Origin: Nocardia cyriacigeorgica
Lineage (GTDB): Bacteria; Actinomycetota; Actinomycetes; Mycobacteriales; Mycobacteriaceae
Length of the DNA: 34,587 nucleotides
NCBI RefSeq assembly: GCF_010858045.1
Contig: NZ_JAAGVC010000050.1
Span: forward strand, 1 to 34,587
Direction of reading: 5' to 3'
In this document: in pieces, positions 7,458-15,708 of the stretch
Layout of the letters: each line of letters starts with the position of its first letter
Numbering within the stretch: the first letter of the stretch is position 1
The notes under the pieces: generated by a model
The model's database searches: none
Told to the model about the DNA's origin: nothing
What the model saw: only the letters and a program-made list of their open reading frames with translations
Position numbers and translations under genes: made by a program

Positions 7458-9032
7458 TCATTCCCATTCGATGGTGCCCGGCGGCTTGCTCGTGACGTCG
7501 AGCACCACGCGATTGACCTCGGCCACCTCGTTGGTGATCCGGGTGGAGATGCGCTCGAGCACGTCGTAGGGCAAGCGGGTCCAGTCCGCGGTCATGGCGT
7601 CCTCGCTGGACACCGGGCGCAGCACGATCGGATGACCGTAGGTGCGGCCGTCGCCCTGCACGCCGACGCTGCGGACATCGGCGAGCAGCACCACCGGGCA
7701 CTGCCAGATCTGCCGGTCCAGCCCGGCCGCGGTGAGCTCTTCCCTGGCGATGGCGTCGGCCTGGCGCAGCGTGTCCAGCCGATCCTCGGTGACCTCGCCG
7801 ACGATGCGGATGGCCAGGCCCGGGCCGGGGAACGGCTGCCGGGAAATGATCTCCTCGGGCAGGCCGAGCTCGCGCCCGACCGCGCGGACCTCGTCCTTGA
7901 ACAGCAGCCGCAGCGGCTCGACCAGCTCGAATTCCAGGTCTTCCGGCAGTCCGCCGACATTGTGATGGGACTTGATGTTGGCGGTGCCCGCACCGCCGCC
8001 GGACTCCACGACATCCGGGTACAGCGTGCCCTGCACCAGGAACTCGACCTTCGGGGTGGCACCATCGCTGCCGGCCTGCTCGCCGACGACCTCGGAGACC
8101 GCGTCCTCGAAGGACCGGATGAACTCCCGGCCGATGATCTTGCGCTTCTCCTCCGGATCGGTGACGCCCTTCAGCTCACCGAGGAACTGATCGACCGCGT
8201 CGACGGTCACCAGCCGGGCGCCGGTCGCGGCGACGAAATCCTGCTGCACCTGCTCACGCTCACCCGAGCGCAGCAGGCCGTGGTCGACGAACACACAGGT
8301 CAGCTTGTCGCCGATGGCGCGCTGCACCAGCGCACCCGCGACCGCGCTGTCCACGCCGCCGGACAGCGCGCAGATGGCGTGCCCGTCGCCGACCTGCTCA
8401 CGCACCCGCTCGATCAGCGATTCGGCGATATTGGCCGGGGTCCAGGTGGCCGGGATGCCCGCGATCTCGTGCAGGAAGCGGCTGAGCACCTGCTGGCCGT
8501 GCGGGGAATGCAGCACCTCGGGGTGGTACTGCACACCGGCCAGCCGACGGGCCGGATGTTCGAACGCGGCCACCGGCGCACCGGCGGTGGTACCGGTGAC
8601 CTCGAAACCGGCGGGCGCGTCGGTGACGGCGTCACCGTGGCTCATCCACACCGGCTGGATGGTGGGCAGGCCGCCGTGCAGCACACCACCATCGATATTG
8701 AGTTCGGTGCGGCCGTATTCGCGGGTGCCCGTGTGGGCGACGGTGCCGCCGAGGGCCTGCGCCATCGCCTGGAAGCCGTAGCAGATGCCGAATACCGGCA
8801 CCTCGAGGTCGAACAGCCGCGCGTCCAGCTGCGGCGCGCCCTCGGCGTAGACGCTGGACGGCCCGCCGGACAGGATGACGGCCAGCGGCTGCCGTTCGGC
8901 GATCTCCTCGACCGAGGCGGTGTGCGGGACCACCTCGGAGTAGACACTCGCCTCGCGGACTCGACGGGCGATCAGCTGCGCGTACTGCGCACCGAAGTCG
9001 ACGACGAGGACGGGTCTCTGCGAATCTGCCAC
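7458..9032 (-). CDS. guaA: GMP synthase (glutamine-hydrolysing)
   Basis: GuaA makes GMP from XMP, ATP and glutamine, the last step of guanine nucleotide synthesis. The 524-residue length is typical. The N-terminal class I amidotransferase has the nucleophile C84 in GICYGFQ and the H170/E172 pair in YHPEV. The ATP-pyrophosphatase domain has its PP-loop SGGVDS at 224-229, and the dimerisation domain ends with the conserved PPGTIEWE. The start is GTG 9032; the upstream TAGACT box suggests a leaderless transcript. guaB3 and guaB lie downstream on the map on the same strand, but a convergent + strand gene sits between, so they are not one simple operon. Confidence 0.98.
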   Translation of the reverse strand: MADSQRPVLVVDFGAQYAQLIARRVREASVYSEVVPHTASVEEIAERQPLAVILSGGPSSVYAEGAPQLDARLFDLEVPVFGICYGFQAMAQALGGTVAHTGTREYGRTELNIDGGVLHGGLPTIQPVWMSHGDAVTDAPAGFEVTGTTAGAPVAAFEHPARRLAGVQYHPEVLHSPHGQQVLSRFLHEIAGIPATWTPANIAESLIERVREQVGDGHAICALSGGVDSAVAGALVQRAIGDKLTCVFVDHGLLRSGEREQVQQDFVAATGARLVTVDAVDQFLGELKGVTDPEEKRKIIGREFIRSFEDAVSEVVGEQAGSDGATPKVEFLVQGTLYPDVVESGGGAGTANIKSHHNVGGLPEDLEFELVEPLRLLFKDEVRAVGRELGLPEEIISRQPFPGPGLAIRIVGEVTEDRLDTLRQADAIAREELTAAGLDRQIWQCPVVLLADVRSVGVQGDGRTYGHPIVLRPVSSEDAMTADWTRLPYDVLERISTRITNEVAEVNRVVLDVTSKPPGTIEWE

Positions 9033-9038
9033 CCGAAC

Positions 9039-9044
9039 AGTCTA
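9039..9044 (-). promoter_or_regulatory. Candidate -10 box of a leaderless guaA mRNA
   Basis: On the minus strand TAGACT is followed by 6 nt and then the GTG start at 9032. No Shine-Dalgarno sequence is present between them. Confidence 0.5.
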
Positions 9045-9117
9045 GAGCTCGGTCTTCTCCGCCCCGACCGCAGCCCGCACGGCGCCGAATCGCCCGACGC
9101 ACCCCGGTACGGCTGAC

Positions 9118-9123
9118 TATCCT
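9118..9123 (+). promoter_or_regulatory. Candidate -10 box of a leaderless mRNA (hydrolase-fold gene)
   Basis: TATCCT is followed by 7 nt and the GTG start at 9131, with no ribosome site. This is one of several TANNNT boxes in this window placed as for leaderless transcripts. Confidence 0.5.
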
Positions 9124-9130
9124 CGACGTC

Positions 9131-9937
9131 GTGCCATTCGCCCGCGCGATCGATGCCGACATCCACTACGAGGACACCGGCGGCAACGGTCCGCTGGTGC
9201 TATTGGCACACGAATTCTTCATGGACCGCACCATGTTCGCCGCGCAGATGGACGCGCTGGCCCCGGAGTTCCGCATCGTCACCTGGGATGCGCGCGGACA
9301 CGGCCACACCAGAGACCAGGGCCTGCCGTTCACCTACTGGACCGCCGCGCGGGACGCGCTGACCGTGCTCGACCATCTCGGTGCCGAACGCGCCGTGGTC
9401 GGCGGCACGGCCCAAGGCGGGTTCACCGCCCTGCGCACCGCGCTCATCGCGCCCGAACGGGTCGCGGGACTGATCCTGATCAGCACCGAAGCACACGGGC
9501 CCACGCCCGAGCAGTCGACGGCCACACAGCGTTTCCTGGCCGAGTGGTACGACGACGGCTCCCGTCCGCGCGCCGTGCAACGCCTCGCGCACTGGCTCAT
9601 CGGCGACCACGACCGGCATCGCTCGGTGTGGACCGAACGCTGGCTCGCCCACGACCGCCACCGCATCGAAGTCGCCGCGGGCTGCCTGCTCGGCCGCGAT
9701 TCGGTGCTGGACCGGCTGTCCGAGATCAGCTGCCCGGCCCTGGTCGTGCACGCCAGCCACAGCGGCATCGCCCGCGAGCGCGGCAAACTGCTCGCCGAAT
9801 CGATTCCGGGATCGACGTTCGTGGAAATCGACGGCGCGCGGCTGGCGGTGACGATGACCCATCCGGACCCGGTCAATCACGCGATCCGGCAGTTCCTGCG
9901 CGGCCGCGCCGTCAGTTCCGCCGGTCGCGGCCGCTGA
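9131..9937 (+). CDS. Alpha/beta-hydrolase-fold protein lacking the catalytic triad
   Basis: The 268-residue protein has the full alpha/beta hydrolase layout: LVLLAHEFF after strand 3, the TWDARGHGHT segment, the nucleophile-elbow region, and CPALVVHAS late in the chain. The elbow reads GTAQG at 92-96, so the nucleophile serine is replaced by A94. The usual GGxD acid segment reads HASHSG (207-212), and the usual GH histidine motif near the end reads DGARLAV (234-240), without histidine. All three catalytic residues thus seem to be lost while the fold remains. It may be a binding or scaffolding protein, or use a different chemistry. It lies between guaA and guaB3 on the opposite strand and ends 6 bp from guaB3. 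Function unknown. Confidence 0.85.
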   Translation: MPFARAIDADIHYEDTGGNGPLVLLAHEFFMDRTMFAAQMDALAPEFRIVTWDARGHGHTRDQGLPFTYWTAARDALTVLDHLGAERAVVGGTAQGGFTALRTALIAPERVAGLILISTEAHGPTPEQSTATQRFLAEWYDDGSRPRAVQRLAHWLIGDHDRHRSVWTERWLAHDRHRIEVAAGCLLGRDSVLDRLSEISCPALVVHASHSGIARERGKLLAESIPGSTFVEIDGARLAVTMTHPDPVNHAIRQFLRGRAVSSAGRGR

Positions 9938-9943
9938 ACACCA

Positions 9944-11104
9944 TCAGGCGCGGACGCTGAGCCCGACCTTCTGGAACTCCTTCAGATCCGAGTACCCGGC
10001 CTTCGCCATCGAACGGCGCAGCCCGCCCACGAGGTTGAGCGAACCGAACGGATCATCCGACGGCCCGAACAGCACCCGCTCCAGGCTCGGCCGCACCGAA
10101 TCCTCGCCGTCGCCACCCAGCTCCCACGGATCGTCCACATGCAGCAGCGAACCGCGCGGGACCGAGGGATGCGCCGCCGCCGACGGCCAGTACCAGCCGC
10201 GCCCCGGCGCCTCGGCGGCCGCGGCCAGCGGCACCCCGATCATCGCCGCGTCCGCGCCGCAGGCGATGGCCTTCGCCAGCTGACCCGAGGCCGCGATATC
10301 GCCGTCGGCGATCACATGCACATAGCGGCCGCCGGTCTCGTCCAGGTAGTCGCGGCGCGCCGCGGCGGCATCGGCGATCGCCGTCGCCATCGGCACCCCG
10401 ATACCCAGCACCTCACCGGTGGTGGTCGCGCCCGGGTAGGAGCCGTAACCGACGATGACGCCTGCCGCGCCGGTGCGCATCAGATGCAGCGCGGTGCGAT
10501 GATCGCTCACCCCGCCGGCCACCACCGGCACATCCAGCTCGGCGATGAAGGTCTTCAGGTTCAGTGGCTCGCCGTCGCCGACGTGCTCGGCGGAGATGAT
10601 CGTGCCGTGCACCACCAGCAGGTCGATGCCGGCCTGCACCAGCGCCGGCGTCAGCGACTGCGCGTTCTGCGGACTCACCCGCACCGCCGTCGTCACGCCT
10701 GCGGCCCGCACCTGCGCGACCGCCGCCGCCAGTAGATCGGGCTGCATCGGCGCGGCATGCAGCTCCTGCAAGAACGAGATCGCCCGGTCGTAGCCACCCT
10801 TGGCGACCAGATCGAGCAACTGCTCGATCTTGGCCGACACATCCGCGTGCCGCGCCCACAGTCCCTCACCATTGATGACGCCGAGGCCACCGAGCCGGCC
10901 GAGCTCGATCGCGAACTCCGGCGAGACCAGGGCATCGGTCGGGTGGGTCAGGAACGGGATCTCGAACCGGTAGGCATCCAGCTGCCAGGCCAGCGACACC
11001 TGCTTGGCCGAGCGGGTGCGGCGCGAGGGAACGATATCGATATCGTCCAGCTCGTAGGTACGGCGGGCCGTCCGGCCCATCCCGATCTCGACCATGTCGC
11101 GCAC
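9944..11104 (-). CDS. guaB3: GuaB3 family IMP dehydrogenase-related protein
   Basis: GuaB3 is an IMPDH/GMP reductase-family barrel found next to guaB in actinobacteria. The product (386 residues from GTG 11104) carries the signature MGRTARRTYELDDIDIVPSR and ends GGLRRSMAKAGYSDLKEFQKVGL. CBS domains are absent, and the catalytic-loop region (about 218-231, GYGSYPGATTTGE) has no cysteine at the place of the CTT motif of true IMPDHs. It is therefore unlikely to be a standard IMPDH; GMP reductase activity has been reported for a cyanobacterial GuaB3 (from memory). The start is decided by AGGAG lying 6 nt before GTG 11104; the ATG at 11095 is too far from it. A long hairpin precedes the gene. Confidence 0.93.
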   Translation of the reverse strand: MRDMVEIGMGRTARRTYELDDIDIVPSRRTRSAKQVSLAWQLDAYRFEIPFLTHPTDALVSPEFAIELGRLGGLGVINGEGLWARHADVSAKIEQLLDLVAKGGYDRAISFLQELHAAPMQPDLLAAAVAQVRAAGVTTAVRVSPQNAQSLTPALVQAGIDLLVVHGTIISAEHVGDGEPLNLKTFIAELDVPVVAGGVSDHRTALHLMRTGAAGVIVGYGSYPGATTTGEVLGIGVPMATAIADAAAARRDYLDETGGRYVHVIADGDIAASGQLAKAIACGADAAMIGVPLAAAAEAPGRGWYWPSAAAHPSVPRGSLLHVDDPWELGGDGEDSVRPSLERVLFGPSDDPFGSLNLVGGLRRSMAKAGYSDLKEFQKVGLSVRA

Positions 11105-11125
11105 TGCTCGCTCCTGTATCTAATT

Positions 11126-11144
11126 GCGGCGCCTCCGGCGCCGC
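11126..11144 (-). terminator. Perfect GC hairpin upstream of guaB3
   Basis: GCGGCGCC and GGCGCCGC pair perfectly around a TCC loop, 14 nt from the guaB3 ribosome site. It could terminate or attenuate read-through from guaB, or structure the guaB3 leader. No U-tract follows. Confidence 0.35.
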
Positions 11145-11146
11145 GT

Positions 11147-11236
11147 GTTCGCGGCCCCCGGTGTCTCGTGTTTGCGCGACCGCTACTTGCCTTCGGCGTG
11201 CGCAGCGGCCGCGTAAACACGAGACGGGCCGCGAAC
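11147..11236. repeat. Long imperfect inverted repeat (33-bp arms)
   Basis: The left arm (11147-11184) and right arm (11204-11236) pair over 33 positions: 11 perfect pairs at the base (GTTCGCGGCCC with GGGCCGCGAAC), a 5-nt bulge CCGGT at 11158-11162, then 22 pairs with one wobble and one mismatch, closing a 19-nt loop. In the transcript from guaB towards guaB3 it would form a very stable stem. It may be a terminator/attenuator or a small palindromic repeat element of the genome; no flanking target duplication was seen. Confidence 0.7.
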
Positions 11237-11492
11237 GGGGCTCCTCGAGGTCGCCCCTCCGTTGTCTGGACTTGCGGCACTTTGCATCGCAAGCTCGCGT
11301 CCGTGGGCAGGCCACGGCCAGGATTCTGTTTGTAGTGGATCTGGACACAGCGTGCCGTCACCGTCTACGAACGATACCCACCGTGGCTGGTTCCACGACT
11401 GCTGGCATGCCGGAGCGACCCGGACGAATCGGATGCCAACTCCGGGGCCGCCCAAGCCGCACCGGTCGTGCCGCGGGCACGGCCGGCTCGGG

Positions 11493-13037
11493 TCAGCCGC
11501 GGCCGGTGTAGTTCGGTGCCTCCACCGTCATGGTGATGTCGTGCGGGTGGCTTTCCTTCAGCCCGGCCGCGGTGATCTGCACGAACTGGGCTTCCTGCAA
11601 CTCCGCGACGGACTGCGAACCGGTGTAGCCCATGGCCGCGCGCAGGCCGCCGACGAGCTGGTGGATGACCTGGTTGACCGGGCCGCGGAAGGGCACCCGG
11701 CCCTCGATGCCCTCGGGGACCAGCTTGTCCTCGGCGAGCACGTCGTCCTGGAAGTAGCGGTCCTTGGAGAAGGACTTGGCCTGCCCGCGGCCCTGCATGG
11801 CGCCCAGCGAACCCATGCCGCGGTAGCTCTTGAACTGCTTGCCGCCGACCAGGATCAGCTCACCGGGCGATTCGGCGGTACCGGCGAGCAGCGAACCGAG
11901 CATCACCGTGGACGCGCCCGCGGCGATGGCCTTGGCGATATCGCCGGAGAACTGGATGCCGCCGTCGGCGATGACCGGAACACCGGCCGGCTTGCACGCC
12001 GCGACCGCCTCCAGAATGGCAGTGATCTGCGGGGCACCGACACCGGCGACCACGCGAGTGGTGCAGATCGAGCCCGGCCCGACACCCACCTTCACCGCGT
12101 CCGCGCCCGCCTCGACCAGCGCCTGCGCGCCGGCGCGAGTGGCGATATTGCCGCCGACCACCTGGATGCGGTCGCCGACCTCGGCCTTGACCTTGGTGAC
12201 CATCTGCAGCACCTGCGCCTGATGGCCGTGCGCGGTATCGACCACCAGCACATCGACGCCCGCGTCGGCCAGCGTCATCGCGCGCGACCAGGCGTCGTCA
12301 CCGACACCGACCGCGGCGCCGACCAGCAGGCGGCCGTCGCGGTCCTTGGTGGCGTTCGGGTACTGATCGGTCTTGACGAAGTCCTTGACGGTGATCAGGC
12401 CGCGCAGCCTGCCCTCACCGTCCACGATCGGCAGCTTCTCGATCTTGTGCCTGCGCAGCAGGCCGAGCGCGGCCTCCGCCGTCACCCCCTCTTGGGCGGT
12501 GATCAGCGGCGCCTTGGTCATCACATCGGCGACCCGGCGATCCTGGTCGACCTCGAAGCGCATATCGCGGTTGGTGATGATGCCGACCAGCGCGCCGGTC
12601 TCGTCCACCACGGGCAGGCCGGAGATGCGGAACCGCGCGCACATCGCGTCGACCTCGGCCAGGGTGTCGGTGGGGCGGCAGGTCACCGGATCGGTCACCA
12701 TGCCCGCCTCGGAGCGCTTGACCGTCTCCACCTGGCTCGCCTGATCGGCCACCGACAGATTGCGGTGCAGCACGCCCATACCGCCCGCTCGCGCCATGGC
12801 GATGGCCATCCTGGCCTCGGTGACGGTATCCATCGCCGAACTACACAGCGGGGTACGCAGCCGGATCTCCCTGGTCAGCTGGCTCGAAGTCTCGACCGAA
12901 CTGGGAATGAGATCCGAGGCCGCGGGCAGCAGCAGCACATCGTCGAACGTGAGGCCGAGCATGGCGATCTTGTTCGGATCGTCACCACCCGTATGAGGGC
13001 GGACAGCGCTTCGTTCGCCCGGTACGGGATTACTCAT
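11493..13037 (-). CDS. guaB: IMP dehydrogenase
   Basis: GuaB oxidises IMP to XMP with NAD, the committed step to GTP. The 514-residue protein has the IMPDH barrel split by two CBS domains (about 115-172 and 175-232), the NAD-side motif VVDTAHGHQ (266-273), the catalytic loop GVGPGSICTTR with C325, and the flap region GMGSLGAM (407-414). It is equivalent to GuaB2 of M. tuberculosis. ATG 13037 is chosen because AGGAGG lies about 9 nt upstream; the open frame continues further upstream but is not conserved in type. It is divergent from the DUF5319 gene. Confidence 0.97.
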   Translation of the reverse strand: MSNPVPGERSAVRPHTGGDDPNKIAMLGLTFDDVLLLPAASDLIPSSVETSSQLTREIRLRTPLCSSAMDTVTEARMAIAMARAGGMGVLHRNLSVADQASQVETVKRSEAGMVTDPVTCRPTDTLAEVDAMCARFRISGLPVVDETGALVGIITNRDMRFEVDQDRRVADVMTKAPLITAQEGVTAEAALGLLRRHKIEKLPIVDGEGRLRGLITVKDFVKTDQYPNATKDRDGRLLVGAAVGVGDDAWSRAMTLADAGVDVLVVDTAHGHQAQVLQMVTKVKAEVGDRIQVVGGNIATRAGAQALVEAGADAVKVGVGPGSICTTRVVAGVGAPQITAILEAVAACKPAGVPVIADGGIQFSGDIAKAIAAGASTVMLGSLLAGTAESPGELILVGGKQFKSYRGMGSLGAMQGRGQAKSFSKDRYFQDDVLAEDKLVPEGIEGRVPFRGPVNQVIHQLVGGLRAAMGYTGSQSVAELQEAQFVQITAAGLKESHPHDITMTVEAPNYTGRG

Positions 13038-13253
13038 TCGGATCGACCCCTCCTGGACGTCGACAGTGCCGCGAGGGCCGGACCGGCCTGCGGACTGTTT
13101 CATGGGATGGACTGTGCGGATCTGACACCGACGGGTGTCGGGTACACGTCGGCGGGTTTCACCTATGGTATCTGTCCGGTGGAACACGCCTCGAGTGAGG
13201 CCGCCGGGGAAACTGGCTGCGCGCATAGCTGGCGCAGACCGCCCTGTTCTGCG

Positions 13254-13259
13254 TACCGT
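13254..13259 (+). promoter_or_regulatory. Candidate -10 box of a leaderless mRNA (DUF5319 gene)
   Basis: TACCGT is followed by 6 nt (GGGGAT) and GTG 13266. A GGGG run sits in the gap but is too close to the start codon to be a good ribosome site. Confidence 0.45.
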
Positions 13260-13265
13260 GGGGAT

Positions 13266-13679
13266 GTGCGTGACCATCTACCACCTGGCTTGCCGCCGGA
13301 TCCATTCGCCGGAGACCCCTCCGACCCGTCGGCCGCGCTCGATGCCATCGAGCCGGGCGAACCGCTGGATCCTCATGAGCGCCTCGCGGTCGAGGAGGAT
13401 CTCGCCGACCTCGCGGTGTATGAAGCGCTACTGGGCCATCGCGGCATCCGCGGCCTGGTCGTGAGCTGTGAGGACTGCAGGCAGGATCACTACCACGACT
13501 GGGACATGCTGCGCGCCAATCTGCTCCAGCTACTGGTCGACGGCACGGTCCGCCCGCATGAGCCGGCCTACGATCCGACGCCCGAGGCCTACGTCACCTG
13601 GGATTACTGCCGGGGCTACGCCGACGCTTCGATGAACGAGGCGTTCCACGGCGACGGCTTCGACGGTTTCGACAGCTGA
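13266..13679 (+). CDS. DUF5319 family protein
   Basis: A 137-residue soluble, acidic protein of a conserved actinobacterial family of unknown function (like Rv3412 of M. tuberculosis, by memory of sequence and position). The start VRDHLPPGLPPDPFA is the family N-terminus and fixes GTG 13266. A cluster of possible metal ligands lies at C68, C71, H75 and H77 (SCEDCRQDHYHDW), with C115 in WDYCRGYADAS. The end is Gly/Asp-rich. It is divergent from guaB and convergent with rsdA, a fixed neighbourhood in this group. The Cys/His cluster hints at zinc binding, but no function can be assigned. Confidence 0.9.
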   Translation: MRDHLPPGLPPDPFAGDPSDPSAALDAIEPGEPLDPHERLAVEEDLADLAVYEALLGHRGIRGLVVSCEDCRQDHYHDWDMLRANLLQLLVDGTVRPHEPAYDPTPEAYVTWDYCRGYADASMNEAFHGDGFDGFDS

Positions 13680-13800
13680 TCGGTTCCCTCGGCCACATCG
13701 GTCCGATTTCTCGGTCCGCCACGCGAACACGCCACGCGTGCGCCAGATCATGATGTGCGACATCTCACGCACCTTCCCACCGTCTGGAACAGCCACGGAC

Positions 13801-13834
13801 ACAAAAACACCGACCGTCTTCCGACGATCGGTTT
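13801..13834. terminator. Bidirectional terminator between the DUF5319 gene and rsdA
   Basis: A 10-bp stem with one mismatch (ACCGACCGTC, loop TTCC, GACGATCGGT, 13809-13832) is flanked by TTT on the plus strand and by GTTTTTG on the minus strand. It fits an intrinsic terminator, strongest for rsdA transcription. Confidence 0.65.
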
Positions 13835-13882
13835 CACCCGTCTTTGGATCCCGCTTCAGTTGTGGTGACCGTTGACCCGCGG

Positions 13883-14974
13883 TCAGCCCGTGGTCGACCC
13901 GCCCGTGCCCGGCGTGCCGGTGTCACCACCACCGGCCGACGGCACGGTGGTGATGACCGGGGGCTCGACGATGGTCGACTGCGACACCGTGGTCGGCGTC
14001 ACCGGCGGTTGCGTGGTCTCCGGCGGCGTGGTCGGCTCGACGGTCGGCGGAACGCCGGTGTCCTGCGGGCCGGTCGTCGGCGGAGTGGTCGGTGCGGTCG
14101 TATCCGGAGCGGTGGTCACCGGCGGCTTGGTGCCGGACACCGTCGGATCCACGCCCATGATCGTGGGCGCGGTGCTGCCGCTGTCGCCACCGACACCGCC
14201 CGGCCGCGTGGTCTCGGGCCTCCCCGGACGTGCGGTCTCGTTGGGTGTCGTCGTGACTCCGCCCGGACGCGTGGTCTGCTCGAGCTGGGCGGCCGCCTCC
14301 GGCGACACCTTGCGTAGCTCGTCGAGCAGCTGCTGCCAGCGTTCCAGCAGAACTTCGCGCTTGGCCGGATCGTCCACCTGGGTCGCATTGGTCGACGCCT
14401 GCGCCAACCGAGCCCTGGCACGTTCGGGATTGCCCTGCTCGATCAGCTCCTGCGCCGCGGCCAGATCGTCGTCGGCGCGCTGCACCACGGTCGACTGGGC
14501 CTGCTCGCTGAACACCACTTCTTTGACCCGCCACAGCGGATCACCGGGCTCGGCGTTATAAGAGAAGGCCGTCATACCGCCGAACACCAGCGCCAAGGCC
14601 GCAGCGGTGCCCGCGATCGGGCGCACCAGCCGCAGCCGTCCACCCGCCTTGGCACCGACCCGCGCCTGGCGCGCGCCGATTTCCTGATTGACCGCCGCGA
14701 CCACCGTGTCGAGATCCGGAGCATCCGGAATCGGTGGTGCGATGATCTCGGCCCGCCAGTCGGCCAGCAAAGCCGCCAACTGGAACTCTTCGGTGCTGTC
14801 GGTCTGGACCGGCCCGTCGCTGGCGATGGCATCGATCAGCGCGTCGTCGCGGCGTACCGCCGCGATGTCCACCGGAGCGTTGTCGCCAGAGGACCCCTCG
14901 GCGTAGGGACCGCTGTCCCGCGATCCACGTCGCGCCCTCCAGTCACCCCGACCGCGCCCGCCATCCCTAGCCAT
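13883..14974 (-). CDS. rsdA: Anti-sigma-D factor RsdA
   Basis: RsdA holds SigD inactive at the membrane. From ATG 14974 the protein has 363 residues: a basic N-terminus, the SigD-binding region (about 35-80, with DIAAVRRDDALIDAIASDG and FQLAALLADWRAEI), and one transmembrane helix at about 117-137. A predicted extracellular helical stretch (about 140-230) and a long Pro/Thr-rich tail follow. In M. tuberculosis the cytoplasmic part is degraded by ClpXP to free SigD. ATG 14974 overlaps the sigD stop by 8 bp and has AGGTGA upstream, so translation is coupled; GTG 14983 is an alternative. The cytoplasmic part shows no zinc-binding HxxxCxxC motif, as known for this family. Confidence 0.9.
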   Translation of the reverse strand: MARDGGRGRGDWRARRGSRDSGPYAEGSSGDNAPVDIAAVRRDDALIDAIASDGPVQTDSTEEFQLAALLADWRAEIIAPPIPDAPDLDTVVAAVNQEIGARQARVGAKAGGRLRLVRPIAGTAAALALVFGGMTAFSYNAEPGDPLWRVKEVVFSEQAQSTVVQRADDDLAAAQELIEQGNPERARARLAQASTNATQVDDPAKREVLLERWQQLLDELRKVSPEAAAQLEQTTRPGGVTTTPNETARPGRPETTRPGGVGGDSGSTAPTIMGVDPTVSGTKPPVTTAPDTTAPTTPPTTGPQDTGVPPTVEPTTPPETTQPPVTPTTVSQSTIVEPPVITTVPSAGGGDTGTPGTGGSTTG

Positions 14975-15545
14975 ACATTTCACCTGCCCTCGCCACTTGT
15001 GACTTCAATTTCGCGAGTGCCCGGTGCTGGGCGACTCGTATAGCTCCCGCCGTACTGCCCACGGCGGTCGCGGTTTCTTCTGCCGACAAACCCATGACCA
15101 AACGCAGGATCAGGATCTCTCGATGCTTTTCCGGAAGCGTGGCAAGCAAACGGTTCATCTGCCTGCTCGTTTCCGATTCGAGAGCGCGCTGCTCCGGCCC
15201 GTGGTCGGTGGATATGACATCTGGTACTTCGGCCATCGCCTCCGCCTTGTTACGTGAGGCGTTGCGATGAGCGTCGGCGACCTTGTGCGAAGCGATTCCG
15301 TATACGAAGGCCATGAACGGCCTGCCCTGGTCTTGATACCTGGGCAGGGCTGTCATGACCGCCAGACAGACCTCCTGCGCAACGTCGTCCGCGGACAGCG
15401 ATCCACGCTCCGCAGCTCCGATCCGTGCGCGGCAATAACGCATCACCAGCGGGCGGATCAACTCCAGTACCTGAGCTAGAGCGGATCTGTCGCCCTGCGC
15501 AGCGGCAGCGACGGCGAGGTCCAACTCTTCGCCCGTGTGCGTCAT
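14967..15545 (-). CDS. sigD: RNA polymerase ECF-type sigma factor SigD
   Basis: A 192-residue ECF sigma factor. Region 2 (about 25-95) includes LSADDVAQEVCLAVMTALPRY and FVYGIASHKVADAHR, and region 4 (about 130-185) includes LPEKHREILILRLVMGLS and the helix-turn-helix STAGAIRVAQHRALAKLK. Sequence and the downstream rsdA identify SigD. The start is ATG 15545 (MTHTGEEL); GTG 15578 upstream is possible, since the M. tuberculosis protein has a longer N-terminus. In M. tuberculosis SigD links to the stringent response and nutrient stress. It forms a two-gene unit with rsdA through an 8-bp overlap. Confidence 0.93.
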   Translation of the reverse strand: MTHTGEELDLAVAAAAQGDRSALAQVLELIRPLVMRYCRARIGAAERGSLSADDVAQEVCLAVMTALPRYQDQGRPFMAFVYGIASHKVADAHRNASRNKAEAMAEVPDVISTDHGPEQRALESETSRQMNRLLATLPEKHREILILRLVMGLSAEETATAVGSTAGAIRVAQHRALAKLKSQVARAGEMYG

Positions 15546-15708
15546 CGTCAGAGATTTTCCTGGCGTTACAAGTGGCACGGCCGGTATCGGCCGATGCTTC
15601 CGCGGGTGTAGCGGAACGGATCTAACAATAGCGACACCCGTTGCCGAACCGGGCATCTGCGTCGTCAACCGGCTCCCGACCGGGGCCGATCGGAGCATGC
15701 GACGAATG

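Larger units (their letters stand above)
11105..11492. other. guaB-guaB3 intergenic region with two strong hairpins
   Basis: These 388 bp lie between guaB and guaB3 (both on the minus strand) and hold no convincing gene. Next to the guaB3 ribosome site is a perfect GC hairpin (11126-11144), then a 90-bp near-perfect inverted repeat (11147-11236). The remainder, up to the guaB stop at 11493, shows nothing I can name. Confidence 0.6.

Noticed and set aside
7401..9116. A 571-codon plus-strand frame opposite guaA
   Set aside because: Shadow of GMP synthase; no motif of its own.
11183..11455. A 90-codon minus-strand frame between guaB and guaB3
   Set aside because: Crosses the long inverted repeat, lacks a ribosome site, and its product looks random.
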